Assembly: GCF_001685355.1 (NCBI RefSeq)
Contig: NZ_CP016438.1
Span: 1,302,001-1,366,000, forward strand
DNA: 64,000 nucleotides
Origin: Streptomyces lincolnensis
GTDB lineage: Bacteria > Actinomycetota > Actinomycetes > Streptomycetales > Streptomycetaceae
Direction of reading: 5' to 3'
The notes beneath the pieces were generated by a model. It had not been told where the DNA came from and ran no database searches. It saw nothing but the letters and a program-made list of their open reading frames with translations. Positions 17,935-26,442 of this stretch are shown piece after piece (the stretch's first letter is position 1; each line of letters starts with the position of its first letter). The position numbers and the translations under genes were made by a program.

Positions 17935-18954
17935 ATGGCGACGATCCAGGACGTGGCGAAGGCGGCCGGGGTCTCGGCGATGACCGTCTCCAACGTCATC
18001 AACGGTCACCCCAACGTGCGCGAGGCGACGCGGGAGAAGGTCCTCAAGGCGATGACCCGGCTCGACTACCGGGTCAACGTCTCCGCCCGCAACCTCCGCA
18101 AGGGCCGCACCGGCACCATCGGTCTCGCCGTGCCCGAGGTGAACCGCCCCTACTACGGCCGGCTGGCCGCCGCCATCGTCGACGCCGCCGCGCCGCTCGG
18201 CCTGCACGTGAGCATCGAGCAGACCCGCGCGCGGCGGGAGAACGAACTGGCGGCCCTGTCCCTGTCGCGCAACCGCATGTACGACGGCCTCATCCTGAGC
18301 ACCGTGGGCATGGGTCCGAAGGACACCGAGTGGCTCAAGGTGGACCACCCGGTGGTCATCCTGGGCGAGCGGATCTTCGGGGGCCCCGTGGACCATGTCG
18401 CCATGCCCAATGTCGAGGCGTCCCGGGCGGCGACACACCACCTGGTCGAACGGGGCTGCCGGCGCGTCGCGTTCCTGCGCGGGCCGGTCGGCGAGGACAT
18501 CGACGTGTCGAGCCTGCGCCGGGCCGGCTACCTACAGGCTCTGGAGAGCGCGGGTCTGCCCCCGGACCCGGCTCTGGAGCAGTGCCTGACGTCGTTCACC
18601 ATGGCCGATGGGGCCCGGTGCGCCCGGCAGATGGTCGAGAGCGGGCTCGATTTCGACGGCGTGTTCTGCGTGACGGACACCGTGGCCATGGGCGTGCTGC
18701 GGGGCCTGGCCGACACCGGTGTGCACGTGCCGGACCAGGTCAAGGTGATCGGCTTCGACAACGTCGACGAGAGCGAGTTCCTCGTCCCCGCACTGTCCAC
18801 CGTCGACCCGGACCACGACACGATGGCCGAGCGCGCGGTCGCCCTCCTGGCCCACCGGATCGAACATCCGGACCTCGGGACGGAACCGGAGGAGTTCGTC
18901 TCCCGGTTCTCCGTGGTCGCCCGGGAGTCCACGGGCGACCACCGGCACCCCTGA
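17935..18954 (+). CDS. LacI-family transcriptional regulator
   Basis: 339 residues. Helix-turn-helix at the N-terminus (MATIQDVAKAAGVSAMTVSN), hinge helix RNLRKGRTGTIG, then a periplasmic-binding-protein-like sensor domain (60-335) with the usual VIGFDNVDESEF stretch. ATG is 5 bases after the arabinofuranosidase stop, so the two are one transcript, and the regulator most likely represses it in answer to arabinose or an arabino-oligosaccharide. TATCGATA at 16378 is its likely operator (inference). Confidence 0.93.
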   Translation: MATIQDVAKAAGVSAMTVSNVINGHPNVREATREKVLKAMTRLDYRVNVSARNLRKGRTGTIGLAVPEVNRPYYGRLAAAIVDAAAPLGLHVSIEQTRARRENELAALSLSRNRMYDGLILSTVGMGPKDTEWLKVDHPVVILGERIFGGPVDHVAMPNVEASRAATHHLVERGCRRVAFLRGPVGEDIDVSSLRRAGYLQALESAGLPPDPALEQCLTSFTMADGARCARQMVESGLDFDGVFCVTDTVAMGVLRGLADTGVHVPDQVKVIGFDNVDESEFLVPALSTVDPDHDTMAERAVALLAHRIEHPDLGTEPEEFVSRFSVVARESTGDHRHP

Positions 18955-19139
18955 ACCGGGCGCGCGACGCCCGACCCGCGCCGGCCGGGCGGACCGTCAG
19001 GACACGACGGCGGTGAGCTCTAGGTAGAGCGGGAAGATGGCCACCATCCGGTCCCAGATGTGTGCGCGCCCGGTCAGGGACGCGACGCAGGCGCGTGCGC
19101 TGAACCGGCGAGTGCCGGCCTGCTATCGGGCCCGTCGGC
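18955..19139. other. Intergenic stretch with a possible minus-strand gene scrap
   Basis: Between the LacI gene and the lipoprotein end. On the minus strand an open frame ends in IWDRMVAIFPLYLELTAVVS then TGA (about 19018-19120), with high GC at third positions but an in-frame TAG just upstream. It may be the tail of a lost gene; no family recognised. Confidence 0.25.
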
Positions 19140-19676
19140 TCACGGCGAGGCCGTGGTTTCGTCGAGGTCGGGAAGGCTGTGCCCGCAGATCTTCTCGGTG
19201 GCTTTCTGCGCCGCGTCCCATCGTTCTTCCGTGGGTCCATAGTCGATGACGATGCCGGGCCGGGGCTTCTTCTCGGCGATGAAGCGCGCCACCGTGGTGC
19301 CGGCCGAGGCCCACTCCGTCAGTGCCGGGCGCAGGTTCCCGTGGGCCGTCGGCGCGATCAGGGTTAGACGGTCGGCGAAGTCCTGGTAGGTCTTCGCGAC
19401 ATCGGCCCGCAGCGCGGGATCCTTCTTCTTCCCGTCGCCGAGGGCCAGGGCCATGGCAAACAGCTGGTCGTACGCCATGGTGTCCACCAGCTGGCAGACC
19501 TCGGACGTGGCGTCGACGCCGGGGGACGCGGTGGTCGTCGCCGCAGGGCCGGAGGAAGCCGGGGCGGACGTCCGTGGCGCTCCCCCAGTTCCACTCTGGG
19601 CAGAGGATTGGCCGGAGCAACCCGCCAGGGCGAGCGCCAGCACCATGGCGAAGCCGACGGCCGTCTTTGCGCTCAC
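19140..19676 (-). CDS. Small lipoprotein of unknown function
   Basis: 178 residues from GTG 19676 with AGGGAGG six bases upstream. Signal peptide AVGFAMVLALALAGC: lipobox LAGC with Cys20. A Ser/Ala/Thr/Pro linker (21-55) precedes a helical mature domain starting SEVCQLVDTMAYDQLF and ending KICGHSLPDLDETTASP, with two Cys that could form a disulphide. It would be anchored to the outer face of the membrane. No domain family recognised. It diverges from the DUF1062 gene. Confidence 0.85.
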   Translation of the reverse strand: MSAKTAVGFAMVLALALAGCSGQSSAQSGTGGAPRTSAPASSGPAATTTASPGVDATSEVCQLVDTMAYDQLFAMALALGDGKKKDPALRADVAKTYQDFADRLTLIAPTAHGNLRPALTEWASAGTTVARFIAEKKPRPGIVIDYGPTEERWDAAQKATEKICGHSLPDLDETTASP

Positions 19677-19984
19677 GAGATCCTCCCTGGCGTTGCCCTG
19701 CCCGCTACGTCCTGGCCCGAGTCCGAGACACACCGTACGGATCGCTCGCGGGACCGGTCCCCGGCCTCGCCAACGCCCGTACACGCGACCTCCTTTGAGG
19801 GGATCGAAAACGACTGGAGCCGTGCCGCCGGCCGCCCCTACGGTGGTGCCGAACCGAGTCGTCCAGGAAAGGACGTGCCGTTGTACACCGTGTGAGACCT
19901 CCCGAGAGCTGACTCGTCGCGCGTCGCGCAGGTGCGTCGCGCTGCTTTTTGCTGCGGACTTCTCACTGAAACCGGTGTACTTCT
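19677..19984. other. Divergent intergenic region
   Basis: 308 bases between the lipoprotein and DUF1062 start codons. It must contain both promoters, but I see no clear promoter boxes, hairpin or gene in it. Confidence 0.5.
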
Positions 19985-20533
19985 GTGCTCGAAAACTGGG
20001 TGGTCATGCCCACCTGCCTGCCGCTCGTTCGCCGCCGTTGCCACACGTGCGCGTCCGAGCGTTTCCGGACCGACGGCAGATTTCGCGTCAACGCGAACCA
20101 CAAGCTCCTCGACGTCTGGCTCCTCGCGCTCTGCACCACCTGCGGGACGACCACGAAGATCACGGTCCTGGAGCGGACGAACGTGCGCTCCGTACGGCCT
20201 GAGCTGCTGGACCGGCTGCACGACAACGACCCTGGCCTGGCAGCGGAGTTGCTCCAGGATCCGGTCGTGCGGCGCCGTAACCGCATCGCCCTCGACTGGG
20301 AGGGCGCCTGGCGCCTCGACACCGGCGGAACGGACCATCTCGACCGCGAGGTGATCGACGTCCGGGTCCGCTTCGCGGCGCGGATTCCCGTCCGGCCGGT
20401 GCGCGTGGTCGCTGAGGGGTGCGGTCTTTCACGGGCCGATGTCGACAGGTTGATCAGGGAAGGGAAGCTTGTCTCGGCGGTTCGGCTGAGCGGCAGGCTC
20501 TCCGGCGACTTCACCTTCACGCTGAAGCGCTGA
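19985..20533 (+). CDS. DUF1062 domain protein
   Basis: 182 residues from GTG 19985. The N-terminal part has two Cys pairs, RRCHTCAS and CTTCGTTT, that probably bind zinc; the rest includes RRRNRIALDWEGAWRLDTGG and ends SGRLSGDFTFTLKR, matching the DUF1062 pattern. The last third (EGCGLSRADVDRLIREGKLV) looks like an S4/RNA-binding-like helix pair. Cytoplasmic, function not established. A start at ATG 20006 is possible. Followed by a strong terminator. Confidence 0.85.
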   Translation: MLENWVVMPTCLPLVRRRCHTCASERFRTDGRFRVNANHKLLDVWLLALCTTCGTTTKITVLERTNVRSVRPELLDRLHDNDPGLAAELLQDPVVRRRNRIALDWEGAWRLDTGGTDHLDREVIDVRVRFAARIPVRPVRVVAEGCGLSRADVDRLIREGKLVSAVRLSGRLSGDFTFTLKR

Positions 20534-20547
20534 ACCCTTCGCGGGAC

Positions 20548-20582
20548 CGGGCCTGTCCGGCGAGTTCCGCCGGACAGGCCCG
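20548..20582 (+). terminator. Perfect 15-bp terminator hairpin
   Basis: CGGGCCTGTCCGGCG (20548-20562), loop of 5 bases, CGCCGGACAGGCCCG (20568-20582). It begins 15 bases after the DUF1062 stop and faces the convergent ABC operon. Its arm shares GGGCCTGTCCGGCG with the terminal repeats of the element at 55499-55604. Confidence 0.85.
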
Positions 20583-20603
20583 TACTGGCGGTCGTTGCGG
20601 CCA

Positions 20604-21455
20604 CTACGCGGCCGGCGCGCCGCTCCGCTCCGCCTTGCGGTGCCGTGCGGCCAGGCGGGAGCCGGACTCGCGGCGGGCGGCTCGGCGCAGCAGCGGGACC
20701 GCGAGGAGGAACCCGAAGACCGCCCAGGCGGTCAGGACCAGGGCCACCAGGGGCAGTTCCCAGGAACCGGCCACCTCGGCGGTCCGTGCCGCGTCCGGGA
20801 GCAGCGCCGAACGCAGGCCCTGCGCCATCCACTTGAGCGGGAAGACCGCGGCCACCTGCTGGACCGGCGCGGGCAGCGAGGTGAACGGGAACATCGTCCC
20901 CGAGGTGAACAGCAGCGCCAGCGCCGGCAGCATGATCAACGCCAGCGCCTCACGGGGGTTGGGCAGCACGGCGCCCACGGCCGCGCCGAGCGGTACGACG
21001 GCCAGCAGTCCGAGCGTGGTGACCCACGCCAGCGTCAGCCAGCCGCCCGGCCCGTGCGGCAGCGGCCCGTCCACGAGCAGCGCCGCGGCCGCCAGGAGCA
21101 CCGCCAGCGTGCCGACCGCCATGGCGACCACCAGCAGGCACTTGGCGACGAGGTAGGCCGGTATCCCGCCGGGTGTGGCGCGCAGCCGCAGCAGGGTGCC
21201 CTCCTCCCGCTCGGTCACGAGTATCTGCGGGAGGTTGATCAGCCCGACCTGGAACAGCAGGTAGGCGGCGAAGCCCGCCAGCATCAGATGGGCCATCGGG
21301 GTCCGGGTGCCGGGCACGTCGTCGCCGACGTAGGCGACGACGAGCAGCACGACGACCACGTTGACCAGATGGCCGGACATCTCCTTGCCGTTGCGCAGCA
21401 GGTGCCGCAGTTCGATGCCGCCGCGCTGGAGCCCGGCACGCCAGCTGTTCGTCAT
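20604..21455 (-). CDS. ABC-2 type exporter permease
   Basis: 283 residues; ATG 21455 with GAGGAGGA upstream. Six membrane helices of the ABC-2 family, e.g. VNVVVVLLVVAYVG, LMLAGFAAYLLFQVG, and the family segment MLPALALLFTSGTMFPFTSLP followed by PLKWMAQGLRSAL. It would pair with the ATPase encoded just upstream (11-base gap) to export a drug or lipid. It is the last gene of a four-gene operon. Confidence 0.93.
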   Translation of the reverse strand: MTNSWRAGLQRGGIELRHLLRNGKEMSGHLVNVVVVLLVVAYVGDDVPGTRTPMAHLMLAGFAAYLLFQVGLINLPQILVTEREEGTLLRLRATPGGIPAYLVAKCLLVVAMAVGTLAVLLAAAALLVDGPLPHGPGGWLTLAWVTTLGLLAVVPLGAAVGAVLPNPREALALIMLPALALLFTSGTMFPFTSLPAPVQQVAAVFPLKWMAQGLRSALLPDAARTAEVAGSWELPLVALVLTAWAVFGFLLAVPLLRRAARRESGSRLAARHRKAERSGAPAA

Positions 21456-21466
21456 GGGGGTCCTCC

Positions 21467-22378
21467 TCATGCGGCCGGTACCTCCTCGTTCGCGGCCGCG
21501 TCCGCTCCGGCGGCCTCGTGGTTCACCATGTGGAGGTAGGTGTCCTCCAGCGTCGGGCGGCGGACCTCCAGGTCGGCGATCGGGCCGTCGGCGTGCCGGT
21601 GGAGTTCCCAGACCAGCAGTGAGGGGTCCTCGGTGCGTTCGCGGCGGGGTGTCCCGTCGTCGTCCGTCCAACGGACCTCGGCCTGGGCGGCGGCCCGCCG
21701 GGCCAGTTCCGCGGGCGTGCCGCAGCCTCGGATCCGGCCGCCGACCAGCATGGCGATCCGGTCGGCGAGCCGCTCGGCCTCCACCAGGTCGTGGGTGGTG
21801 AGCAGGACGGTGACGCCGTCGTCGCGGGCGAGTCGTTCCACCAGGACGTGGAACTCGTGCCGCGCCTCCGGATCGAAGCCGGTGGTCGGCTCGTCCAGGA
21901 AGAGGAGTTCGGGGCGGCCGACGATGCCGAGCGCGACGTCGAGTCGCCGACGCTGCCCGCCGGAGAGCCGGTCCACCTGCTGGCCGGCCTGGTCGGTGAG
22001 GCCGACCAGGGTCAGCAGGTCGGCCGGGTCGCGCGGGTCGGGGTAGTACGTCGTGAAGTGTGTCAGCAGTTCGCCGACCCGCCAGCGGCGGTGGTCGCGC
22101 CAGGACTGAAGGACCAGCCCGATCCGGCCGCGCCACGCGTCGTCGCCCCGCTCCGGATCCGCGCCGAGGACGCTCACCTCCCCGGCGGAGCGCCGCCTGA
22201 AGCCCTCCAGGATCTCGACCGTGGTGGTCTTCCCGGCACCGTTGGGCCCGAGCAGGGCGAAGACCTCGCCGCGTTGGATGTCCAGGTCGACGCCGTGGAG
22301 GACGTCCGTGTCGCCGTATGTCATCGTCACGTCGCGCGCGTGGACGACGGGTCGGTCGGATATGTGCTTCGGCGTCAT
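21467..22378 (-). CDS. ABC exporter ATP-binding protein
   Basis: 303 residues. Walker A GPNGAGKTTT, Q-loop, signature LSGGQRRRLDVALG, Walker B LLFLDEPTTGFD and switch His in LLTTHDLVEAERLAD: complete drug/DrrA-type ATPase, about 215 residues, then a C-terminal extension with an RRPTLEDTYLHM motif. ATG 22378 overlaps the stop of the winged-helix regulator (ATGA), so translation is coupled. Works with the ABC-2 permease. Confidence 0.95.
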   Translation of the reverse strand: MTPKHISDRPVVHARDVTMTYGDTDVLHGVDLDIQRGEVFALLGPNGAGKTTTVEILEGFRRRSAGEVSVLGADPERGDDAWRGRIGLVLQSWRDHRRWRVGELLTHFTTYYPDPRDPADLLTLVGLTDQAGQQVDRLSGGQRRRLDVALGIVGRPELLFLDEPTTGFDPEARHEFHVLVERLARDDGVTVLLTTHDLVEAERLADRIAMLVGGRIRGCGTPAELARRAAAQAEVRWTDDDGTPRRERTEDPSLLVWELHRHADGPIADLEVRRPTLEDTYLHMVNHEAAGADAAANEEVPAA

Positions 22379-22728
22379 CGTCCTGCCCCCGAATGGTGTG
22401 GCCGTCCTGGTGGTGTCCCGGTCGCCGCCTGGGGAGGGGAACCCTCGACGATCGCCCGGAGTGCCGCGACGTGCCCCTCGAAGGCGGTGCGGCCGCGGTC
22501 CGTCAGCCGCACCCGGGTACGGCGGTTGCGGCCGCCGCCCTCCTTGTGGAGTTCCAGGTATCCGGCCTCCTCCAGGGTGTGCAACTGCTTGGAGAGCGCG
22601 GAGTCGCTGAGCGAGAGGCTGTCGCGGACGAACGCGAAGTCCGCCCATTGCGTCGCGGCGAGCAGCGCGACCACCGACAGCCGGGTGGCGGGATGGATCA
22701 GTTCGTCGAAGCCGGCGGGCGTACTCAT
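22375..22728 (-). CDS. Winged-helix transcriptional regulator (ArsR/MarR-like)
   Basis: 117 residues. HTH at about 15-80: FDELIHPATRLSVVALLAA, LSDSALSKQLHTLEEAGYLEL and basic wing GGGRNRRTRVRLTDRGR. Such single-domain proteins (HTH_27 type) repress adjoining ABC exporter operons. The gene overlaps both neighbours by ATGA. The two inverted repeats at 23267 and 23294, just before the first gene of the operon, are its likely operators. Confidence 0.9.
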   Translation of the reverse strand: MSTPAGFDELIHPATRLSVVALLAATQWADFAFVRDSLSLSDSALSKQLHTLEEAGYLELHKEGGGRNRRTRVRLTDRGRTAFEGHVAALRAIVEGSPPQAATGTPPGRPHHSGAGR

Positions 22729-23240
22729 CGGTCCTCGCCCGCTTCCTGCGCGTCGGCGGTCCGTGCGCCGTGGTCCCGCGCCGACCTGGCCGCCCAGCGG
22801 CTCGTCGGCCCCACGAACAGCACGAACACCGCGGCCGAGACGGTGGCCTGGATCAGACTGCCGGACATCGGCTCCAGGTGATCGAGCAGCCGGCCGGACA
22901 GCAGGGTCGTGCCGCCGGTCACCGCCGCGCCCGCGAAGAAGGTGCCGGCCATCCTCGGGGTGCAGCGGGTGTGGTGCAGGCGCACCCGGCTGCGGCGGTT
23001 GCGGATCACGCCCAGCACGCTCAGCACCGCGATGTACGCCACGATGGCCAGCGCCACGCCCCACCCGGGCAGGTCCAGCCCCAGACCGGCCAGGAAGAGC
23101 CACATGAGCGCGGCCGTGGCCCAAGTGGTGCCCGAGTCGTCCGCCGCGGACCGCTCGATCTCGTCGTACACCCGCTCCTGCGGCACTCGGATCCGTTGCA
23201 GATCCCGCCATGCCTGTTCGGCGTCCACCGGCGTGCTCAC
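22725..23240 (-). CDS. Membrane protein, first gene of the ABC operon
   Basis: 171 residues from GTG 23240. Hydrophilic N-terminus (QRIRVPQERVYDEIERSAAD) then four hydrophobic stretches: TWATAALMWLFLAGLGLDL, WGVALAIVAYIAVLSVLGVI, MAGTFFAGAAVTGGTTLLSG, and SLIQATVSAAVFVLFVGP. No family name recognised. Stop overlaps the regulator start (ATGA). Position next to the operators makes it the first product after induction; it may be an accessory of the exporter. Confidence 0.8.
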   Translation of the reverse strand: MSTPVDAEQAWRDLQRIRVPQERVYDEIERSAADDSGTTWATAALMWLFLAGLGLDLPGWGVALAIVAYIAVLSVLGVIRNRRSRVRLHHTRCTPRMAGTFFAGAAVTGGTTLLSGRLLDHLEPMSGSLIQATVSAAVFVLFVGPTSRWAARSARDHGARTADAQEAGEDR

Positions 23241-23266
23241 GGCTCTTGCCCTCCCGTTCCCGTTTT

Positions 23267-23312
23267 ACTTTCCCACTGGGAAAGTTACCCTTTACTTTCC
23301 TGGTAGGCAAGT
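23267..23312. promoter_or_regulatory. Two operator palindromes before the ABC operon
   Basis: ACTTTCCCACTGGGAAAGT (23267-23285) is a perfect palindrome around a central C. A second, imperfect copy, ACTTTCCTGGTAGGCAAGT (23294-23312), starts 27 bases on. They lie 27 and 54 bases upstream of the GTG at 23240 and probably bind the operon's own winged-helix regulator. Confidence 0.7.
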
Positions 23313-23329
23313 TGCTGATTCGTCGGTAG

Positions 23330-23694
23330 CCGCACCGGTGGGAACGGGAAGAGGGCTCATGCACCCTGGGCGGCGCCGTGCTGGACCGGCTCGTCGAGCG
23401 GGGCCTGTTGCGCCGGGAGGACAAGAAGACGCTGGACGTGTTCCGCACGACGGTCACGCGGGCCGCGGACACCCGGCACGCGGAGGCCCTCGTGGGGCGG
23501 GTGCGCGCGGCGCTGGTGGACGGCGTGGAGCCCGATGCCCGTACGGCGACGGTGATCGGCCTGCTCTCCGCGAGCGGCACGCTGCCGAGCCTGCACCGCT
23601 CCGTCCCCTGGTCGGGTACGGTCCACCAGCGCGCGAAGCGGCTGGAACAGGCGAGTTGGGGCGCGAAGCGGTCAACACCGCGGCCACCGACTGA
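23330..23694 (+). pseudogene. GPP34 (GOLPH3/Vps74-type) family relic
   Basis: The frame reads TLGGAVLDRLVERGLLRRED, then VDGVEPDARTATVIGLLSAS, which is the C-terminal half of a GPP34-family phosphoprotein. Upstream the frame hits a stop at 23327, so the N-terminal half is lost. Near 23650 a one-base shift moves the natural ending, GREAVNTAATD then TGA at 23692-23694, into another frame. Two independent lesions make this a dead gene. Streptomyces carries many GPP34 paralogues of unclear role. Confidence 0.7.
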
Positions 23695-23699
23695 GCAGG

Positions 23700-24030
23700 C
23701 GCGGTCGGCTCCCGAACGGGCGGTCTCCTTGTCGGGGTCGGTGTGAACACCTGCCTCCACGGACTCGACCGTCCCGTGCGGGCGGACGGACCGGATCAGT
23801 TGGCCGAGGCGCGGGCCGCCACCGGGTCCACGGCACATGTCGACGCCCTGGCCGTCGGTCGGTTCGGCGATGGCCTCGTCCCGCTTCCGGGAGGGGTCGG
23901 CGACCACGGTCGCGTCGGCCTCGATCGCCCGGCGTGCCTACCGACCTTCCGCGTCGACGACACCGGAGCGATCGGGCCGTCCGCGTCACGGCATGGCCGC
24001 CACCCCCGGACACCAGGACGGTCCGCCTGA
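23700..24030 (-). pseudogene. Zinc-type alcohol dehydrogenase/quinone reductase (MDR) relic
   Basis: On the minus strand a broken frame gives VLVSGGGGHAVTR, then after a shift DRSGVVDAEGR, an in-frame TAG near 23939, then RRAIEADATVVADPSRK, PTDGQGVDMCRGPGGGPRLG and SVRPHGTVESVEAGVHTDPD. This follows the order of the cofactor-binding domain of MDR dehydrogenases (TVLVxGAGG ... GxGVDxVxDxVGG ... GGTVVSxG). Stop and frameshift show it is nonfunctional; the catalytic domain is gone. Confidence 0.5.
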
Positions 24031-24101
24031 ACCACGGGAGTGGGGAACCGGTCGCAGCCGCTCCCCCACCCTCACCACCGGCTCATGTCCGAGACGACGC
24101 G

Positions 24102-25343
24102 TCACAACGGCCGGTCGTGGCCGGCGTATAGGGAGACGGTGGTGGCCCGGGCCCCGTCGACGGCGGTCGGGGCGGAGCGGGACGTCGTACGCCGATGGCG
24201 GTGGGTGAGGTGCCGGTCCAGCAGGGTGTTCGCGAGTGCTGCCAGGGCGAAGGCCGCGCCGACCCAGCCGATGCCCGCCGGGCCGGGACCCGCGTCGATG
24301 GCCAGGCCCGAGACCCAGGGAGCGACGGCGATGCCGACATTGAAGGCGGCGATGTTCATCGCCCCGCCGAGCGTCCTGGTTTCGCCCAGGATGCCGAACA
24401 CCCGGGCGTTGACCGCCGGGTTGGTGGCGAATCCGCCGGCCGCGAGAAGGACCACGAGCGGGATCACCACCGCGGGGATCTCCGCGGTCGGCGCGAGTGC
24501 GGCGGCCACCACCGCGACCGTGCCCATGCCGGTCAGGAGGACGCCGAAGGGAGCCCGGTCGCCCGTGCGGCCGCCCACGATGAGGCCGGCCAGCGCACCC
24601 GCTCCGTACAGTCCGAGCACCACCGGGACGAGCCTTTCCGGGATGCCCGTGACGTCCTCCAGGAGGGCGCCGAGGTAGGAGAAGACCGCGCTGGTGGCGG
24701 AGATCGTCAGCGCGGTGGTGGCGTAGGCCCTCCACAGCCGGGGCACGGCCAGGGACCGGAGTTCGGTCCGCAGCCCCGGCCGCGCGGCGGTGGTGTCGCG
24801 CCCGGCGGGGAGGGCGAGCAGTACCGCGGTCGCGGACAGCGCGGTCGTCGCGGCCACCGCCCAGAACGCCGCCCGCCAGTCCGCGTGCTGGGCCAGCAGG
24901 GTGCCGGCCGGAACGCCGAGAATCATGGACAGGCTCAGCCCGGCCACGACCACGGACATCGCCTTCCCACGCCGGTCGGCGCTCACGAGGGAGACCGCGG
25001 TGACCGAGGCCAGCGCCCAGAACCCGGCGTACGCCATGCCCGTGACCGCCCGCATGGCGAGCAGGAAGCCGAAGTGCGGCACGAGCGCGGCGGCCGCGTG
25101 CCCGGCGACGAACACCGCCTGGAAGCCCACGAGCGCCGCGCGGCGGGGCAGCCCCAGGGTGGCCAGGGTCAGCAGGGGTGCGCCGATGACCATGCCGACG
25201 GCGAACGCCGAGACCAGCAGGCCCGCCTCGGACAGGGAGACATCCAGGTCTGCGGCCAGGGCGGGCAGCAGCCCGGAGAGCATGAACTCCGAGGTGCCCT
25301 GGGCGAACGTGGCGAATCCGAGGACGTGGACGATGAAGGGCAT
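24102..25343 (-). CDS. MFS drug exporter, Cmx/CmrA chloramphenicol-type
   Basis: 413 residues, 12 membrane helices (DHA1). The start MPFIVHVLGFATFAQGTSEFML and the motif SLSEAGLLVSAFAVGMVIGAPLL are typical of the Cmx/CmrA/Cml branch of actinobacterial chloramphenicol exporters, although many members export other drugs or arabinose-like sugars. Proton-coupled export across the plasma membrane. ATG 25343 is used because the hydrophobic region begins at once; the longer upstream frame is not protein-like. It diverges from an XRE regulator (168 bases apart), which may control it. Confidence 0.88.
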   Translation of the reverse strand: MPFIVHVLGFATFAQGTSEFMLSGLLPALAADLDVSLSEAGLLVSAFAVGMVIGAPLLTLATLGLPRRAALVGFQAVFVAGHAAAALVPHFGFLLAMRAVTGMAYAGFWALASVTAVSLVSADRRGKAMSVVVAGLSLSMILGVPAGTLLAQHADWRAAFWAVAATTALSATAVLLALPAGRDTTAARPGLRTELRSLAVPRLWRAYATTALTISATSAVFSYLGALLEDVTGIPERLVPVVLGLYGAGALAGLIVGGRTGDRAPFGVLLTGMGTVAVVAAALAPTAEIPAVVIPLVVLLAAGGFATNPAVNARVFGILGETRTLGGAMNIAAFNVGIAVAPWVSGLAIDAGPGPAGIGWVGAAFALAALANTLLDRHLTHRHRRTTSRSAPTAVDGARATTVSLYAGHDRPL

Positions 25344-25511
25344 GGTGGGGTGCTCCGTACTCCGGGACTGCCGTACTTCGGGACTGTCGTGCTCTCCAGG
25401 CTGGTGCCGCCGGAAGGCGGGTCGGTCCGCACAAGTGGCCCAGCCGTGCCTGGGTCCGGCTGGGCCACCCTGGGCGGGATGGCGGGCCCGCCCCGCGCGA
25501 ATACTGGAGGG

Positions 25512-26402
25512 ATGGACCGGAACGCCGAGTTGGGAGACTTCCTGCGCACCCGCCGGGCGCGCCTGAGCCCGGGGGACGCGGGTGTGGTCCCGGGCGGGGG
25601 CGTGCGCCGGGTACCGGGCCTGCGCCGCGAGGAGGTCGCCAGCCTGGCCGGGGTGAGCGCTGACTACTACACCCGCCTCGAACAGGGCCGCCACCCGCAC
25701 GTCTCCGAGGCCGTCCTGGACGCCGTCGCCCGCGCCCTGCGCCTGGACGACGACGAACGCGACCACCTGTTCAACCTCGCCCGCCCCCGCACGCCCCGCT
25801 CACGGCGTCACCGCCGTCCGGAACGTGTGCAGCGGGCACGGCCCGAGGTGCACCGGATGCTCGATGTCCTGAACGGCGTCACCGCGGCCTTCGTCACCAA
25901 CCACCGGCAGGACGTACTGGCCGCCAACCCGCTGGCCAGGGCCCTGATCACCGACTGGGACGAACTGCCTTACCGCGACCGCAACTTCGCCCGCTACGTC
26001 CTCCTCGACCCCACCGCCCGCGAGCTGTACACGAACTGGGACGAGGTCGCCGAACGCGTCGTCGCCGATCTGCGCCTGGTGGCCGGACGCCACCCCGACG
26101 ACGCCCGGCTGAACGAACTCATCGGCGAGGCGATCGTCAAGGTGCCGGAGTTCGGCGCCTGGTGGGACAGCCATCGCGTGGCCCTGTGCGCCTACGGCAC
26201 GCAGCGCTTCCACCACCCGCTGGTCGGCGAGTTCGCCCTGCACCACGAGACTCTCACCCTGCCGTCCGACCCGGACCAGGCCCTCTGCGTATACACCGCC
26301 GAACCCGGCTCCCCCTCCGCACAGACCCTCGCCCTCCTCGCCAGCTGGAGCGCCCCTCCAACCCTCCGAGGGCACCTGCCGAACGAGCGGGGTGGCTGTT
26401 AG
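25512..26402 (+). CDS. XRE-family regulator with MmyB-like ligand domain
   Basis: 296 residues. N-terminal helix-turn-helix with RRVPGLRREEVASLAGVSAD and YYTRLEQGRHPHVSEAVLDA (about 25-80); C-terminal MmyB-like PAS-type domain (about 105-285) with VTNHRQDVLAANPLARAL and ARYVLLDPTARELYTNWDE. These are abundant Streptomyces regulators placed beside dehydrogenases or exporters. ATG 25512 follows GGAGGG with almost no spacing, so it may be leaderless or poorly initiated. Divergent from the MFS exporter. Confidence 0.92.
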   Translation: MDRNAELGDFLRTRRARLSPGDAGVVPGGGVRRVPGLRREEVASLAGVSADYYTRLEQGRHPHVSEAVLDAVARALRLDDDERDHLFNLARPRTPRSRRHRRPERVQRARPEVHRMLDVLNGVTAAFVTNHRQDVLAANPLARALITDWDELPYRDRNFARYVLLDPTARELYTNWDEVAERVVADLRLVAGRHPDDARLNELIGEAIVKVPEFGAWWDSHRVALCAYGTQRFHHPLVGEFALHHETLTLPSDPDQALCVYTAEPGSPSAQTLALLASWSAPPTLRGHLPNERGGC

Positions 26403-26442
26403 GCTCCCGAGGACGTTGTTCGTGCATCGAGGAGACACAGAC

